A DNA stretch of 63,432 bases from an uncultured Ruminococcus sp. (GTDB taxonomy: Bacteria; Bacillota; Clostridia; Oscillospirales; Ruminococcaceae), in NCBI GenBank assembly GCA_947627445.1, contig CANQWA010000013.1, positions 1 to 63,432 of the forward strand, given 5' to 3'. The notes below the pieces were generated by a model. That model made no database searches and was not told the origin of the DNA. It saw only the letters and a program-made list of their open reading frames with translations. This document shows positions 1 to 8,638 of this stretch, piece by piece. Each line of letters opens with the position of its first letter. Positions within the stretch are counted from its first letter, which is position 1. A program made the position numbers and the translations under genes.

Positions 1-861
1 TGAATGCCGGTTCATTGTTGAGAAGGTCGATGCCTTCCGCATCAATATCGATGGCTTCTGAAACATCGCCGGAACCGGAATTGTCCGAGGATATCATATA
101 ATCCAGAGCTGCTGAATATTCTGCATCGGGATAATTCTCAAGCACATCACGAATGATATTTGCTGCTACACCGAATGTAACATTATTTGTCACAGAGCAG
201 CCAAGTACTTCCGGTGTAAACCAATCGTAGTCAAAATCTATGCGGTATTTATCCAGCAATTCATTCAGAACCGCTTCGGTGTCTTCTGCAAAATCGGAAA
301 AATATACAGTGCCAAATCCTGGATTAGCGCCATAAACTTTGCGTTCTACATATTTTGCGGAGACTGCAGCACCGGTTTCCTCCAGTTCCTGACAGAATTT
401 CTGAACCAGCGGTTTTTTCAGTGCAGGGGGATTCTGGTTAAACTCCTCACCGGTGATTTCGTGATACATACGCACCCTCTTGGCAGCTTCTCCATTTACA
501 AGGGCGTCCACAGTGTAGATGTTTGTAAATCCCAGTGCATTCTCATATTTTTCATAAAGCTTCATCACTGCTTCTGCATCTTGGGTCACGATTTCTGTAT
601 AGTTCAGGCAGAATGTAGAAACTTCTATAATGGCATACAGTTCAGGTCTGGTCGGATCCTGACTGACATAATAAACGGAATCTTTTTTGTTCTGAGTTTG
701 CAGAACCAGTCCAAAGTCGCTGTCCGGTGTCACCAGAGTGGTGTATGCATCAAGATCACGCCATCTATAGCCGTTGTCCAGAGCACTGCTTGGAACGGAT
801 GGCATTGCAGCCATCACCAGAGCTGCCGCAAGAATTGCGGCTTTGAATTTCATTTTTTTCA
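1..861 (-). CDS. Secreted protein of unknown function (partial, C-terminus beyond window)
   Basis: The frame is open from an ATG at 861 to the left edge of the window, so the C-terminus is missing. The start is preceded by AAAGGATG. The first ~27 residues (MKKMKFKAAILAAALVMAA then MPSVPSSA) form a signal peptide. The visible 287 residues contain no domain I recognise. They are acidic, rich in Tyr/Asp/Glu, with alternating helix- and strand-like stretches. A dockerin could follow outside the window, as in other secreted proteins here, but that is a guess. The gene diverges from the aldolase-like gene's terminator side and appears monocistronic. Confidence 0.8.
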
Positions 862-1044
862 TGGTAAATCATCCTTTCTATAAAAACAGTTTTTGGCTTC
901 TTGTCTTCCCAGGAAAATTCTGAAAAAAACTTTTCCAAAATATCCTTAAGAATATTATATAGGATATTCACTTCAAAATCTATTGATTTTTTACACAAAT
1001 TTCAAAAGAAATATTTGGTGATAGATTCCATACTGCCAGCCGCA

Positions 1045-1080
1045 AAAAAAGCAAGACAGCCTGAACCGCCTTGCTTTTTT
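1045..1080. terminator. Bidirectional intrinsic terminator
   Basis: An 11-bp stem (AAAAAAGCAAG/CTTGCTTTTTT) encloses a 14-nt loop, with A and T tracts on both sides. It lies just downstream of the minus-strand aldolase-like gene and would terminate it. Confidence 0.75.
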
Positions 1081-1128
1081 GTCAGAACCCTTGCACAGCT
1101 TCTGATGAAGGTGGGTTATGACACTGCA

Positions 1129-2112
1129 TTATTCGTTTTCCTGCAATTCCTGGAAGAACGTGAAATAATCCTGCCGCTTTTCGTTGGTAAAAGCGATAGC
1201 GGTACGGGGGTGCTGGTTGAGATAGCCGGTCAGCAGATACTGGATGTCATAGCCCCATACCACGCCGTCATTGATGAGCTTTTGCATATCGTCCTGTAAG
1301 AACCGCAGCACGGGTTTGATGTCATACCTGGGGTTTTTCAGAAAGCCCAGCAGCAGCTCCATGGCGCAGTTGCCTGCCCCTCTTCCCATGGCAGCCATGG
1401 TAGCATCCAGATAGCTGAAACCCAGCATCGCACATTCTGTGGTGTTGGCAAAAGCCAGCTGCTGGTTGTTGTGCGCGTGAATGCCGATCTTTTTGCCGTA
1501 TTTTTCGCCAGCCTCTAAATACCGTTTTGCCAGATCACGGATCTGCAGGGGATACAGTGAGCCATAGCTGTCTACCAGATAGATGATCTCTACGCTGCTC
1601 TGTCCCAGCAATGCCAAAGCCTCTTCCAACTCCGACTCCTTTGCCTTGGAGACTGCCATAATATTGACGGTGGTGTGATAGCCCTTTCTGGCACATGTCT
1701 CAATCATTTCGATTGCCGCCGGAATGGTGTTGATGTATGTTGCGATACGTACCATATCCAGAATGCTGTCCTGCTTATCCGGCAGATCTCTTGCCACATT
1801 GGCACGGCCTACATCTGCCATCACTGCCAGCTGCATTTCCGGGCTGACGAGATCGCCCAGTACGCTGCGGATGGCATCTTCATGGCAGAATTTCCACTTG
1901 CCAAATTTGCTCTCATCAAATAATTCTGGGTCTGCCAGATAGCCAATCTCCATCACATCCACGCCTGCACGGAGATTTGTCTGGTACAGATTGCGGACAA
2001 ATTCGTCTGTAAATGCAAAATTGTTCACCAAACCGCCGTCACGGATGGTAGCATCCAGAACCTTTATATCAGGACGATAGCTCATCATCGTGCCTTTGAT
2101 CGAATCATTCAT
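1129..2112 (-). CDS. Aldolase catalytic domain protein (HMGL/DRE-TIM family)
   Basis: A 327-residue TIM-barrel metallo-lyase-like enzyme of the HMG-CoA lyase / 4-hydroxy-2-oxovalerate aldolase superfamily. The DRE-TIM signature is seen near the N-terminus as LDATIRDGG, where the metal-binding Asp and catalytic Arg lie. The HAHNN segment near residue 215 gives the two His metal ligands. A conserved GRGAGN stretch follows. The ATG at 2112 is chosen because GTGAGGA sits 7-9 bases upstream; an in-frame GTG five codons earlier (2127) overlaps that ribosome binding site. The substrate cannot be told from sequence. No pathway partner is adjacent and it appears monocistronic. Confidence 0.85.
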   Translation of the reverse strand: MNDSIKGTMMSYRPDIKVLDATIRDGGLVNNFAFTDEFVRNLYQTNLRAGVDVMEIGYLADPELFDESKFGKWKFCHEDAIRSVLGDLVSPEMQLAVMADVGRANVARDLPDKQDSILDMVRIATYINTIPAAIEMIETCARKGYHTTVNIMAVSKAKESELEEALALLGQSSVEIIYLVDSYGSLYPLQIRDLAKRYLEAGEKYGKKIGIHAHNNQQLAFANTTECAMLGFSYLDATMAAMGRGAGNCAMELLLGFLKNPRYDIKPVLRFLQDDMQKLINDGVVWGYDIQYLLTGYLNQHPRTAIAFTNEKRQDYFTFFQELQENE

Positions 2113-2336
2113 GTCAGATTTCCTCACTTTCTCAATATCAGCGCTTTGGGTTGCTAAAGCGCACTATTGATATTATAACAAAAAATCCTCCGTTTGACAA
2201 GTGTTTTTGCCATATTTTCGACAAAGCAGGCGGTTTCGTGGATTTGTACAATCACGTTTGGGCAGAATTGGTGAGTTTACCGAAATGGCTGGCGGCAAAT
2301 TTTGCAGAAATGTTATAATCATATCACATTTTTGCC

Positions 2337-2365
2337 TTTACATTTTTTCGGGAAAAAGGTATAAT
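2337..2365 (+). promoter_or_regulatory. Sigma-A promoter of the GS-like/ANTAR operon
   Basis: TTTACA at 2337-2342, a 17-bp spacer and TATAAT at 2360-2365. Predicted transcription start is near 2372, leaving a leader of about 90 nt before the GS-like start codon. Confidence 0.7.
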
Positions 2366-2384
2366 ATATATAATAGTGTAAATT

Positions 2385-2434
2385 CGGGCAGAACAAGTTC
2401 TAAACACCGGGTGTTTCCTGATTCTGCCGTTTTT
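2385..2434 (+). terminator. Leader terminator-like hairpin upstream of GS-like gene
   Basis: CGGGCAGAA (2385-2393) pairs with TTCTGCCG (2422-2429) with one bulge and is followed by five T. Two smaller hairpins are nested inside: AGAACAAGTTCT (2390-2401, competing with the outer stem) and AAACAC-CGG-GTGTTT (2402-2416). A terminator between promoter and start codon, next to a gene for an ANTAR antiterminator, suggests transcription attenuation. The canonical pair of ANTAR hexaloops is not evident, so this is inference. Confidence 0.5.
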
Positions 2435-2461
2435 CCCGCTTCTCATTAAGGAGGGTATTCC

Positions 2462-3745
2462 ATGCTTTTCTCTGAAACAGATATTTATGACTTTATCGAA
2501 GAAAACGACGTAAAATTTATTCGTCTGACATTCTGCGATACATTTGGCAATATGCGAAATATTGCTATCATGCCTCGTGAATTGCCCCGTGCCATGGCGT
2601 ATGGCATTCCCTTTAACGCCACAGGACTGCTGGAAGCAGCGCATCAGAATCTGTTGATGAAACCGGATATCAGCACACTATCCGTCCTGCCGTGGCGTCC
2701 GCAGTCCGGACGTGTGGTGCGATTCTTCTGCACACTGCACCACATGGACGGCACACCCTATGAAAGCGATCTGCGCCGTAATTTGCAGGGGACTATGGAT
2801 ATGCTTTGCAGCAAGGGCTATCAATGCGAAATGGGAACACGGTGTGAGTTTTATCTCTTTGAAACAGACATGAACGGCAAGCCCACCCGTATTCCTTGTG
2901 ACAACGGAGGCTATCTGGATGTCGCTCCCCTGGATCTATGCGAAAACACCCGCCGGGAGATCTGTCTGTCCTTAGAGGAAATGGGGCTGAGTCCTACCAC
3001 TTCCTGTCACAAGCACGGACCGGGACAAAATGAGATTGACTTTGCACGGAGCAATCCCCTGACCGCTGCGGATAATATGGTGCATTATAAGACCGTTGTC
3101 AAAACCATTGCTGCGCAGAATGGCTTCTATGCATCCTTTATGCCCAAACCTTTTCCGGATCAAAGCGGCTGTGCGCTGAAAATTCTGTTGTCTGTCAAGA
3201 GGGGCGGCAACAGCATTTTCGGCACGAGCATCGGAAACATGCCGCCGGAAGGACAGGCATTTATTGCAGGCATTCTGAACCGTGTGCGGGAATTTACCAT
3301 GTTCTCCAATCCGACCATCAACTCCTACGAGCGGTTTGGGCTGCGGTCTGCGCCCAGCCGTATCAACTGGTCGGAGGAAAATCGGATCCCGCTGATTCAG
3401 CTATTGTATTCACCGGGGAATGATGCATCGATCGAGTTCCGCTCCGCAGATGCTTACTGCAATCCCTATATCACATTCCAGATGCTGCTTTGTGCAGGTA
3501 TGGCTGGTATTGAAAACGGTGAGGTTCTCTCCGACACCACAAACGCCGCCAATGAGGAGGCTGTGTTCCAGACGCTGCCATCCTCCTTGCAGGAATCCAT
3601 TGATCTGGCACGAGGCAGCGATTTTGTGCGGTCGGTGCTTCCCCAGACTCTGATTCGGGACTTTGCGGATGAGATGCAAAAGGAAGTAGACGCATATCAG
3701 AATGCCAATGATCCGAAGGCTTTTTGCCTGGAAAGATACTTCTAA
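2462..3745 (+). CDS. Glutamine-synthetase-like protein, probable pseudoenzyme
   Basis: A 427-residue protein of type I glutamine synthetase fold, alignable by eye along its length with bacterial GlnA. Family segments are clear: GTRCEFYLF, GPGQNEIDF, SFMPKPF, NPYITF. Key positions are altered. Relative to B. subtilis/Salmonella numbering, metal ligands E129, E212 and H269 appear as Arg, Lys and Lys, and D50 of the ammonium site appears as Asn. E131, E220, E357 and R359 remain. Loss of three of six metal ligands to basic residues makes normal glutamine synthesis unlikely. The start has a strong RBS (AGGAGG). The ANTAR gene follows after 15 bp, so a nitrogen-sensing or partner role is inferred. 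An active enzyme with other chemistry is the alternative. Confidence 0.85.
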   Translation: MLFSETDIYDFIEENDVKFIRLTFCDTFGNMRNIAIMPRELPRAMAYGIPFNATGLLEAAHQNLLMKPDISTLSVLPWRPQSGRVVRFFCTLHHMDGTPYESDLRRNLQGTMDMLCSKGYQCEMGTRCEFYLFETDMNGKPTRIPCDNGGYLDVAPLDLCENTRREICLSLEEMGLSPTTSCHKHGPGQNEIDFARSNPLTAADNMVHYKTVVKTIAAQNGFYASFMPKPFPDQSGCALKILLSVKRGGNSIFGTSIGNMPPEGQAFIAGILNRVREFTMFSNPTINSYERFGLRSAPSRINWSEENRIPLIQLLYSPGNDASIEFRSADAYCNPYITFQMLLCAGMAGIENGEVLSDTTNAANEEAVFQTLPSSLQESIDLARGSDFVRSVLPQTLIRDFADEMQKEVDAYQNANDPKAFCLERYF

Positions 3746-3760
3746 TTAGGAGGAAATATC

Positions 3761-4339
3761 ATGGTGTATTCAGAACGCACCCTGCTGATTTCCGGTTCTA
3801 ACAAGGGTCTGGAAGGCGTGATCAATTTTCTAAAGGTCTGCGGCTGCGGTTCTGTGACAGTGATCTCCAGCGGAAGCGAAGCGAGGCGGCTGGTCAGCCG
3901 TGATGACTATGGGCTGATTCTTATTAATACGCCGTTGTTGGATGAATCTGGTTATCATCTGGCACTGAAACTGAGTGAATCCACCTGTGCTGGCATTATA
4001 CTGATCTGCAAGGCGGATGCTGCGGATGAGATGAGCAGCCGCACCATGGATTATGGTGTGTGTATTGTACCGAGACCTCTGAGCAAGCCTGTGTTTTCGC
4101 AGGCAGTGCGGACGGGGATGGCGTTTAATCGGCGGCTGTTAGCGGTGCATCAGGAGAACAACCGGCTGCGGGCGAAGCTGGAAGAAATGCGGGTTGTGTC
4201 ACGGGCGAAGTTTTTGCTGATCACGCATCAACAGATGACAGAGGAAGATGCCCATCGGCATATTGAAAAAAATGCGATGGACACCAGACGGACACGGAAG
4301 GAAGTGTCGTTGGAGATTATCGGGGCGTATGAAAAATAA
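3761..4339 (+). CDS. ANTAR-domain antiterminator with degenerate receiver
   Basis: A 192-residue protein. Residues ~1-120 look like a receiver domain without its active site: the phospho-acceptor Asp is Asn (LILINTPLLDESG), the acidic pair of strand 1 is absent, and the conserved Lys is replaced in VPRPLSK. A coiled-coil linker (~125-145) leads to a C-terminal ANTAR RNA-binding domain (~130-188) with the usual AKFLLI...MTEEDAHRHIEKNAMD pattern. ANTAR proteins bind nascent RNA hairpins and prevent termination. The arrangement resembles AmiR and NasT, which are controlled by protein partners, not by phosphorylation. It is cotranscribed with the GS-like gene (15-bp gap, RBS AGGAGG), which is the natural candidate partner. 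Confidence 0.85.
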   Translation: MVYSERTLLISGSNKGLEGVINFLKVCGCGSVTVISSGSEARRLVSRDDYGLILINTPLLDESGYHLALKLSESTCAGIILICKADAADEMSSRTMDYGVCIVPRPLSKPVFSQAVRTGMAFNRRLLAVHQENNRLRAKLEEMRVVSRAKFLLITHQQMTEEDAHRHIEKNAMDTRRTRKEVSLEIIGAYEK

Positions 4340-4448
4340 AAACGAGGAAAATAAAAAACGAAAAGGCTGCTGAACAGGCTCTTAGAGGTGATAGATGCCG
4401 GTATTGTAGTGATGACTGTTTTTTGATGGATTTTTACTGCTATTTCTG

Positions 4449-4477
4449 TTGACAATTCTATGAAAATATTGTATAAT
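4449..4477 (+). promoter_or_regulatory. Consensus sigma-A promoter of the transglutaminase/RiPP-like operon
   Basis: TTGACA at 4449-4454, a 17-bp spacer and TATAAT at 4472-4477. This is a perfect consensus, about 55 bp before the ATG at 4533. Confidence 0.85.
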
Positions 4478-4532
4478 ATAACTATATATTTTAGCTTAGC
4501 GCTTGACCCAAAGAAAGGAAGGTCGATCACTG

Positions 4533-7500
4533 ATGCGTATCCAAAAAGCATTGGCGGCTCTGCTGGCTGTCCCCATGGTTTTGACGGGAATTGCCCCGGA
4601 AGCTGCCATTCACCTTACTTCCACAAAGACCTTTACAGCCGCAGCTGCTGAAACAACGTCTGCCGCCGCATATCCGTATTTCTACGACCAGCTTCCTGCG
4701 GATGCCGTGCCGTTCTATGATGCCATGTGCGACATGTATCAGCAGGGTATTTTCAAGACTGGAAACCAGGACTTCGACCTGACTGCTAACGGTTATCTCA
4801 CACAGGAGCAGGCGGCCGCCTATGCCGGCGGCGGCTCTAATGTGCTGTATCTGTACGGTGCAGCAAGAGATGCCTTTTATATGGACAATGCAGATCTGTT
4901 CTACGTGGACCTGGAAAAGCTGTCTGTCCGTGTGACTTCTGACGGTGACAACTATCATGTGTACATCGGCACCGGCAGAACGGATACCTACTATGCCGAC
5001 GGTTTTACCAATGCGGAACAGGTGGAGAACAACATCGCCGCATTCGATGATGCCGTAGATCAGCTGGCAGAATCCGCCCGCCATGTTACCGTCCCGGACG
5101 GCAAGAGTCTCACGGCAGAGCAGGTTCGCTATGTACACGACTATATCACCCACCATACCGCATATCGTCTGGAAAATGCCTGCAAGCCGGAAAATCTCGG
5201 TTTGATCCGGACAGCTTACGGCCCGCTGGTAGCCGGCGAGGGTGTCTGCGAGGGTTATTCCAGAGCATTGAAAGCTGTGCTGGATGAGTTGGACATTCCC
5301 TGTGTCTTGGTGAACGGTGTGTATCGTCATACGGAGGAATCCCAGGAACTCCACATGTGGACAGATGTTCAGGTGGATGGTGTATGGTACGGCACAGATG
5401 TCACCATGGACGACCCGGTCACCAAGGTAACAGATCACGGCTTGGACGGATATGAGAATGACGAACTGCTTCTGGCAGGCGATTCTGTGATGAGCCGCCG
5501 CCATGGAGAAAGCGGTATCATCTCTGATGCGAATTTCGAGTTTGCTTATCCGGCGCTGGCACTGGACAGCTACGGCGAAGTCACTACCCATTATTCCAAC
5601 GGGTTGACGGTTCGTTTCCGACAGGACGGCGAGTTTGAGGATATCCCTGCCGGTGAATTTTATGTCAGCTATCAGGGTATGGGCTATGCCAAGGCAGCAG
5701 AACAGGGTAAGTATATGGTCTGCAATATGTCCAACTATTATGAAAATACCGATGAGTGGGATAACTCCGGTTGGTGCTATATCACGCCGGAACTATACCC
5801 GGCACTGGTGGACAGCGATACCGAACTGTATCTGCCTTTGAGCAATGTCCAGAATATTCAGTTCGGCATCACCGATATTCCCTACGGAACAACGGAATAC
5901 AATGGTTATGAGATCCCCGATCTCTACTACCATGGCGATCCGTTTTTGCTGGAAGCTTCTACTGAAATACTGCACAATCCCAACGGCAACTATATTGCTC
6001 CGCCGTATCCGTCCTCTGTCAGCCCGGTGTTGACCAGCAAGCTGCGTGTGGGAACGACGTATCATGTGGTTGCCACATACGACGATGCCCTTGTCCGGAC
6101 AGAAGGCACAGAACCGGGTGTATGTTTTTCGTATATGAGCGGAACAACGGCGGCAGAATATGCTCAGCTGTCTAATTTCAGCTGGGACGGCGACAGAACC
6201 ATCACCTTTGATTTCAAACCCAGTGAAATGTGGGCGGATGACGATTCCATGTACAGCATTGCCATTCAGGGACTGGTGGGCGCCAGAAGTCTGAAAGCAC
6301 CCAATGAGATCTCTTATCGTGCAGCTGCCCCATGTGCTGTATGCTGCTATCGAATGCAGGGCTATGACTGGAATGTGTTCGGTCAGCCGTCTCTCATCGA
6401 CAACAGCGATATTTCGACAAATGACTGGAAAACATCAGACGGCACACCGGTGGATGAAATGCTCAAACATCGGATGGTACTGGTGGCATCCACACCCAGT
6501 CACAGCCAGACCGACGCCATGAATGAGATGATTGACACAGAGACGGATGAAACCGTTCTGAAAACAGAGACGTATAATATCAGCCTTTCTGTGTGCAAGC
6601 AGATGGTCGTTCAAACTGGTCAGGGCGTGCGTGTTTCTTTGGGCTTCCCCCAGGGCTATGGCCCGGAGGATGAGGGCGTGACATTTAAGGTGTACCATTT
6701 CATGAGAAATGATGCAGGAGAACTGACTGGCGTAGAAGAAATTCCCTGCGTCGTGACAAAATACGGGCTGATCGTGACCTGCGATTCCTTTAGCCCCTAT
6801 GCGGTGGCAGTTGTGGAAAAGGATGAGACACAGGTCAGCGCCAAAAAATCTCTGGTAATGACCCATACGTCCGGCGGTACAGTTTCCGGTGCAGAAAGTA
6901 TCGCCGCCCTGCAAAAGGGCGAAAGCCTGACACTGCATCTTCAGGCAGAAGATGGCTATGTGATCGATACGGTTTCGGTCAACGGCACATATGCAGAGAT
7001 CACCAATGGCGATTCCATGATGTTGGAGATCGGCTATGATGACATTGCCGGCAATACGGGCATTGTAGATGTGAAATTCACAGCCCGCTCCGTGCTGGAA
7101 AAAGAAGCCGAAAGAGGCGAAACAGCCATTCCGGTAGATGCCGAGGCAAATCAGCAGGAAGAACAACCGGCAGTTACCACAGAAGAAACGACTGACACCA
7201 CGACGACAGAAACCAAAGCCACTACGACAACGGCAAAAACCACCACGACGACCGGCACTGTTGCCACGACGACTGCCACGACTGCCGGAACAGCAGTGGC
7301 AGTCAGCACCACGGTAATCGCCGGAGAGGACGGCGAAGCATCTCGTGTCATTGCAGTGGATGCAGACGGTGTGACAGATGTTTATTTGTTGTACGCCATA
7401 GATTCTCTGCACTATGCCAAGGCAGGCTTTGTGGTACAGAGTGATGGCAAGGAAGCCGTATGGGAAACAGATACCGTGTTTGAATCCGTGGATATCGAAG

Positions 7501-7691
7501 GAAAGACCTATACCGCAGAGGAATTTGGCGGCACTTATCTCGTGGCATTGCGGCTCACAGATGTACCGGAGGATGCCGCAGCCAATACGACGGCAGTTCC
7601 GGCTATGACCGAAGCCGCGGCAACGACGGATGCAGCGCTTCCTGAAAAAGCGGTTGTCATGGCAGATGAAGAAGAGGAGGAAATCGCATGA
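4533..7691 (+). CDS. Secreted transglutaminase-like protein with Thr-rich linker
   Basis: 1,052 residues. The ATG at 4533 follows GGAAGG; an in-frame TTG 30 bp upstream lacks one. A signal peptide (MRIQKALAALLAVPMVLTG) covers ~1-25. A transglutaminase/peptidase-like core lies at ~190-300, with the predicted triad Cys239 (GEGVCEGYSRA), His274 (ELHMWTD) and Asp289 (YGTDVTMD). The middle part looks beta-rich. A Thr-rich linker (~890-930) precedes a small C-terminal domain and an acidic tail. No sortase motif, dockerin or membrane anchor is seen. Its TGA overlaps the ATG of the small precursor-like peptide, so the two are translationally coupled. The role may be cross-linking or cleavage outside the cell; the substrate is unknown. 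Confidence 0.85.
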   Translation: MRIQKALAALLAVPMVLTGIAPEAAIHLTSTKTFTAAAAETTSAAAYPYFYDQLPADAVPFYDAMCDMYQQGIFKTGNQDFDLTANGYLTQEQAAAYAGGGSNVLYLYGAARDAFYMDNADLFYVDLEKLSVRVTSDGDNYHVYIGTGRTDTYYADGFTNAEQVENNIAAFDDAVDQLAESARHVTVPDGKSLTAEQVRYVHDYITHHTAYRLENACKPENLGLIRTAYGPLVAGEGVCEGYSRALKAVLDELDIPCVLVNGVYRHTEESQELHMWTDVQVDGVWYGTDVTMDDPVTKVTDHGLDGYENDELLLAGDSVMSRRHGESGIISDANFEFAYPALALDSYGEVTTHYSNGLTVRFRQDGEFEDIPAGEFYVSYQGMGYAKAAEQGKYMVCNMSNYYENTDEWDNSGWCYITPELYPALVDSDTELYLPLSNVQNIQFGITDIPYGTTEYNGYEIPDLYYHGDPFLLEASTEILHNPNGNYIAPPYPSSVSPVLTSKLRVGTTYHVVATYDDALVRTEGTEPGVCFSYMSGTTAAEYAQLSNFSWDGDRTITFDFKPSEMWADDDSMYSIAIQGLVGARSLKAPNEISYRAAAPCAVCCYRMQGYDWNVFGQPSLIDNSDISTNDWKTSDGTPVDEMLKHRMVLVASTPSHSQTDAMNEMIDTETDETVLKTETYNISLSVCKQMVVQTGQGVRVSLGFPQGYGPEDEGVTFKVYHFMRNDAGELTGVEEIPCVVTKYGLIVTCDSFSPYAVAVVEKDETQVSAKKSLVMTHTSGGTVSGAESIAALQKGESLTLHLQAEDGYVIDTVSVNGTYAEITNGDSMMLEIGYDDIAGNTGIVDVKFTARSVLEKEAERGETAIPVDAEANQQEEQPAVTTEETTDTTTTETKATTTTAKTTTTTGTVATTTATTAGTAVAVSTTVIAGEDGEASRVIAVDADGVTDVYLLYAIDSLHYAKAGFVVQSDGKEAVWETDTVFESVDIEGKTYTAEEFGGTYLVALRLTDVPEDAAANTTAVPAMTEAAATTDAALPEKAVVMADEEEEEIA

Positions 7692-7840
7692 TGAAGGAAA
7701 GCTATCTCACGCCGGCAATGGAGATCGTAGAATTTGATACCGAAGATGTGATCACCACCAGCGGCGAAAGCAGTGAACTGAAAAACGGCGGGTCTGGCGG
7801 CGTTCCGGAATCCATCAGCTTTTCGGCGCTTTTTGGTTAA
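7688..7840 (+). CDS. Candidate ribosomal peptide precursor (50 aa)
   Basis: A 50-residue reading frame missed by length filters, with the ribosome binding site GAGGAGG 6-8 bases before two consecutive ATG codons. The N-terminal part has SYLTPAMEIVEF then DTEDVITTSG. The YxxP element and a Thr two residues before a Gly recall lasso-peptide leaders bound by PqqD-type recognition domains. The C-terminal part is Gly/Ser-rich with several Glu and ends SFSALFG. It has no Cys. Counting from that Gly as residue 1, Glu falls at 2 and 5, not 7-9, so a standard lasso ring is not obvious. It sits immediately upstream of kinase, PqqD, peptidase and exporter genes. Its function as a modified peptide is inferred. 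Confidence 0.65.
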   Translation: MMKESYLTPAMEIVEFDTEDVITTSGESSELKNGGSGGVPESISFSALFG

Positions 7841-7900
7841 AAATACCGTTTACAGACAGCGGGGCATTGCGCTTCGCTGTCGTTCTATTGAGGAAAAACC

Positions 7901-8632
7901 ATGACAGAAAGTTATCGAATGGCAGGAAAGACCATACAGATTACATCCATTTATCCGGAAGTCCATGCCCTGTGCAGGGATTACCGCTGGGATGCACCCC
8001 CGGACATGACTGTGGAGATTCAGCAATCTCACATCGACTATGAACGGGAACGCTCGGCGGCGGAAGATCGGATAGAAGGCATTCCCTTGCGGCAGTTTTC
8101 CGACAGCTATCTGGAAACGCTGGCAGTGTATCGCCAGATCGCAGAGCAAATGCTCTGGTGGAATACCATTTTGTTTCACGGCTCTGTGGTGGCAGTAGAC
8201 GGTGTGGGGTATCTGTTTACCGCAAAAAGCGGTACGGGAAAATCCACGCATACCCGGCTCTGGCGGGAGCATTTCGGAAAACGTGCCGTCATGGTCAATG
8301 ATGACAAGCCCCTTTTACAGATTACCCCATCGGTTGTGACCGCCTTCGGAACGCCATGGGACGGCAAGCACCGACTGAGCAGCAACATTTCCGTTCCTCT
8401 GAAAGCCATCTGCATTCTGGAACGGGGAGAGGTCAATCACATTGTGCCTGTCACAAAAGCCGCTGCCTATCCCATGTTGTTACAGCAGAGCTATCGGCCA
8501 CAGAATCCCGGTCATATGGCAAAGCTGCTGGAACTTCTGGATGGGCTGGGAGAAGGCGTTTCTCTGTATCGTTTATCTTGTAATATGCACCCGTCAGCAG
8601 CACAGACTGCTTATGACGGTTTGAAAGGTTGA
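7901..8632 (+). CDS. HPr-kinase/PEPCK-like kinase of RiPP type
   Basis: 243 residues. The P-loop is at 108-116 (AKSGTGKST), followed by a VNDDKPLL segment that resembles the second nucleotide-binding motif of HprK, and GTPWDGKH. This short HprK-related family occurs in Firmicute lasso-peptide clusters (paeninodin type), where it phosphorylates a precursor side chain, often a Ser. Here the precursor-like peptide has several Ser. The start has GAGGAAAA about 5 bases upstream. The PqqD gene follows after 6 bp. The protein is not a true HPr kinase: it lacks the full-length N-terminal domain and is in a peptide-type operon. Confidence 0.75.
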   Translation: MTESYRMAGKTIQITSIYPEVHALCRDYRWDAPPDMTVEIQQSHIDYERERSAAEDRIEGIPLRQFSDSYLETLAVYRQIAEQMLWWNTILFHGSVVAVDGVGYLFTAKSGTGKSTHTRLWREHFGKRAVMVNDDKPLLQITPSVVTAFGTPWDGKHRLSSNISVPLKAICILERGEVNHIVPVTKAAAYPMLLQQSYRPQNPGHMAKLLELLDGLGEGVSLYRLSCNMHPSAAQTAYDGLKG

Positions 8633-8638
8633 TGTTAG

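Noticed and set aside
4527-5591. 354-codon minus-strand frame opposite the transglutaminase-like gene
   Set aside because: No RBS or motif; the plus strand has a signal peptide, a catalytic triad and a consensus promoter.
7841-7900. Second short peptide gene between the precursor-like gene and the kinase gene
   Set aside because: No start codon with RBS gives more than a few codons in the 60-bp gap.
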